32,285 bases of DNA, from the NCBI GenBank assembly GCA_017988335.1, contig JAGNRZ010000016.1, forward strand, positions 1 to 32,285, read 5' to 3'. The position numbers and the translations under genes are program-made. Under the pieces are notes generated by a model. The model was given only the letters and a program-made list of their open reading frames with translations, was not told where the DNA came from and did no database searches. Positions within the stretch are counted from its first letter, which is position 1. Every line of letters begins with the position of its first letter. Origin of the DNA: Ferruginibacter sp. (GTDB lineage Bacteria > Bacteroidota > Bacteroidia > Chitinophagales > Chitinophagaceae). This document shows positions 32,010 to 32,285 of this stretch, one piece after another.

Positions 32010-32285
32010 GTAAATACGTTATAGTTGATACAAGTGTTTGGGTTAGGTATTTAAGAGGGGTTGATTGTAACGAAGTAAATATTTTAGATAATTTACTAGC
32101 AAGCGATTCTGTTTTACTGGTACCAGTTCTATTTCAAGAAATATTGCAAGGCATTATTTCTGAGAATGAGTATCAAAAAATTATTGGCCTTTTAGATAGC
32201 TTAAAGCAACACAACGAAGACATAAAACCAATTTCTATATTAGCCGCAAACATATATCGACTAGGACAAAAGAAGGGTGTAACTG
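32006..32285 (+). CDS. VapC-type PIN-domain toxin, 3' end outside window
   Basis: From the ATG at 32006 the frame is open to the right edge: about 93 residues, starting MSKYVIVDTSVWVRYLRG. The PIN-domain acidic residues visible are D8 (VDTSVW) and E45 (LFQEILQG); the later Asp pair expected in the full protein (about 130 residues) would lie outside the window. PIN toxins cut RNA, often initiator tRNA, and are neutralised by the VapB partner just upstream. It is truncated only by the window edge. Confidence 0.85.
   Translation, partial: MSKYVIVDTSVWVRYLRGVDCNEVNILDNLLASDSVLLVPVLFQEILQGIISENEYQKIIGLLDSLKQHNEDIKPISILAANIYRLGQKKGVT

Noticed and set aside
29756-32285. A defence island built on the DUF1016 gene and vapBC
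   Set aside because: The nuclease gene is broken, icd is a housekeeping gene, and no restriction, CBASS or similar gene is visible; too little evidence within the window.

Overview
This AT-rich window looks like the chromosome of a Bacteroidota member, probably near the Chitinophagaceae; the exact lineage is inference. The signs are a type IX secretion (T9SS) C-terminal sorting domain, a TonB receptor with a carboxypeptidase-regulatory N-terminus, many small lipoproteins, several TAnnTTTG promoter elements, a split three-gene transhydrogenase, and the SemiSWEET, DUF983 and DUF2721 families. No rRNA, tRNA, CRISPR array, prophage or insertion sequence was seen.

Layout. 1-8084 (+ strand): 3' part of dihydroorotase, a MutS-like ATPase, a small membrane protein, an L,D-transpeptidase lipoprotein, a YifB/ComM AAA protein, an MsbA-like ABC exporter, a SemiSWEET transporter and a DUF983 protein. 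8081-12320 (- strand): VanW, TonB receptor, PAP2 phosphatase and DUF2721; the last three are tightly spaced, and the receptor promoter carries a perfect inverted repeat. 12385-13062 (+): an exported protein with 23-residue repeats. 13113-16138 (-): pntAA-pntAB-pntB. 16298-19875 (+): a HEIGH metalloprotease lipoprotein, a strong terminator, and an S8-like T9SS cargo whose expected catalytic Asp reads Glu. 19879-21995 (-): thyA, folA and a methyltransferase. 22302-29654 (mostly +): mnmA, a lipoprotein, DinB (-), a Cys/Met PLP enzyme, a GNAT acetyltransferase, and two lipoproteins with near-identical signal peptides; the larger ends in a probable seven-bladed propeller. 29756-32285 (+): a broken DUF1016/YhcG nuclease gene, icd, and a vapBC-type toxin-antitoxin pair cut by the window edge.

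Housekeeping themes are pyrimidine and folate supply (pyrC, thyA, folA), NADPH balance (pntAA/AB/B and icd), tRNA thiolation (mnmA) and envelope biology. The accessory signal is mostly short repeats: GC-rich palindromes, CCCTCTCC hairpins and low-complexity AT-rich arrays. One hairpin repeat lies in frame inside the acetyltransferase gene and appears to add about 18 residues. I did not find a convincing new multi-gene system. The best leads are the coding hairpin repeat, the decayed DUF1016 gene, the operator-like dyad at the TonB promoter, and the two repeat-built exported proteins.
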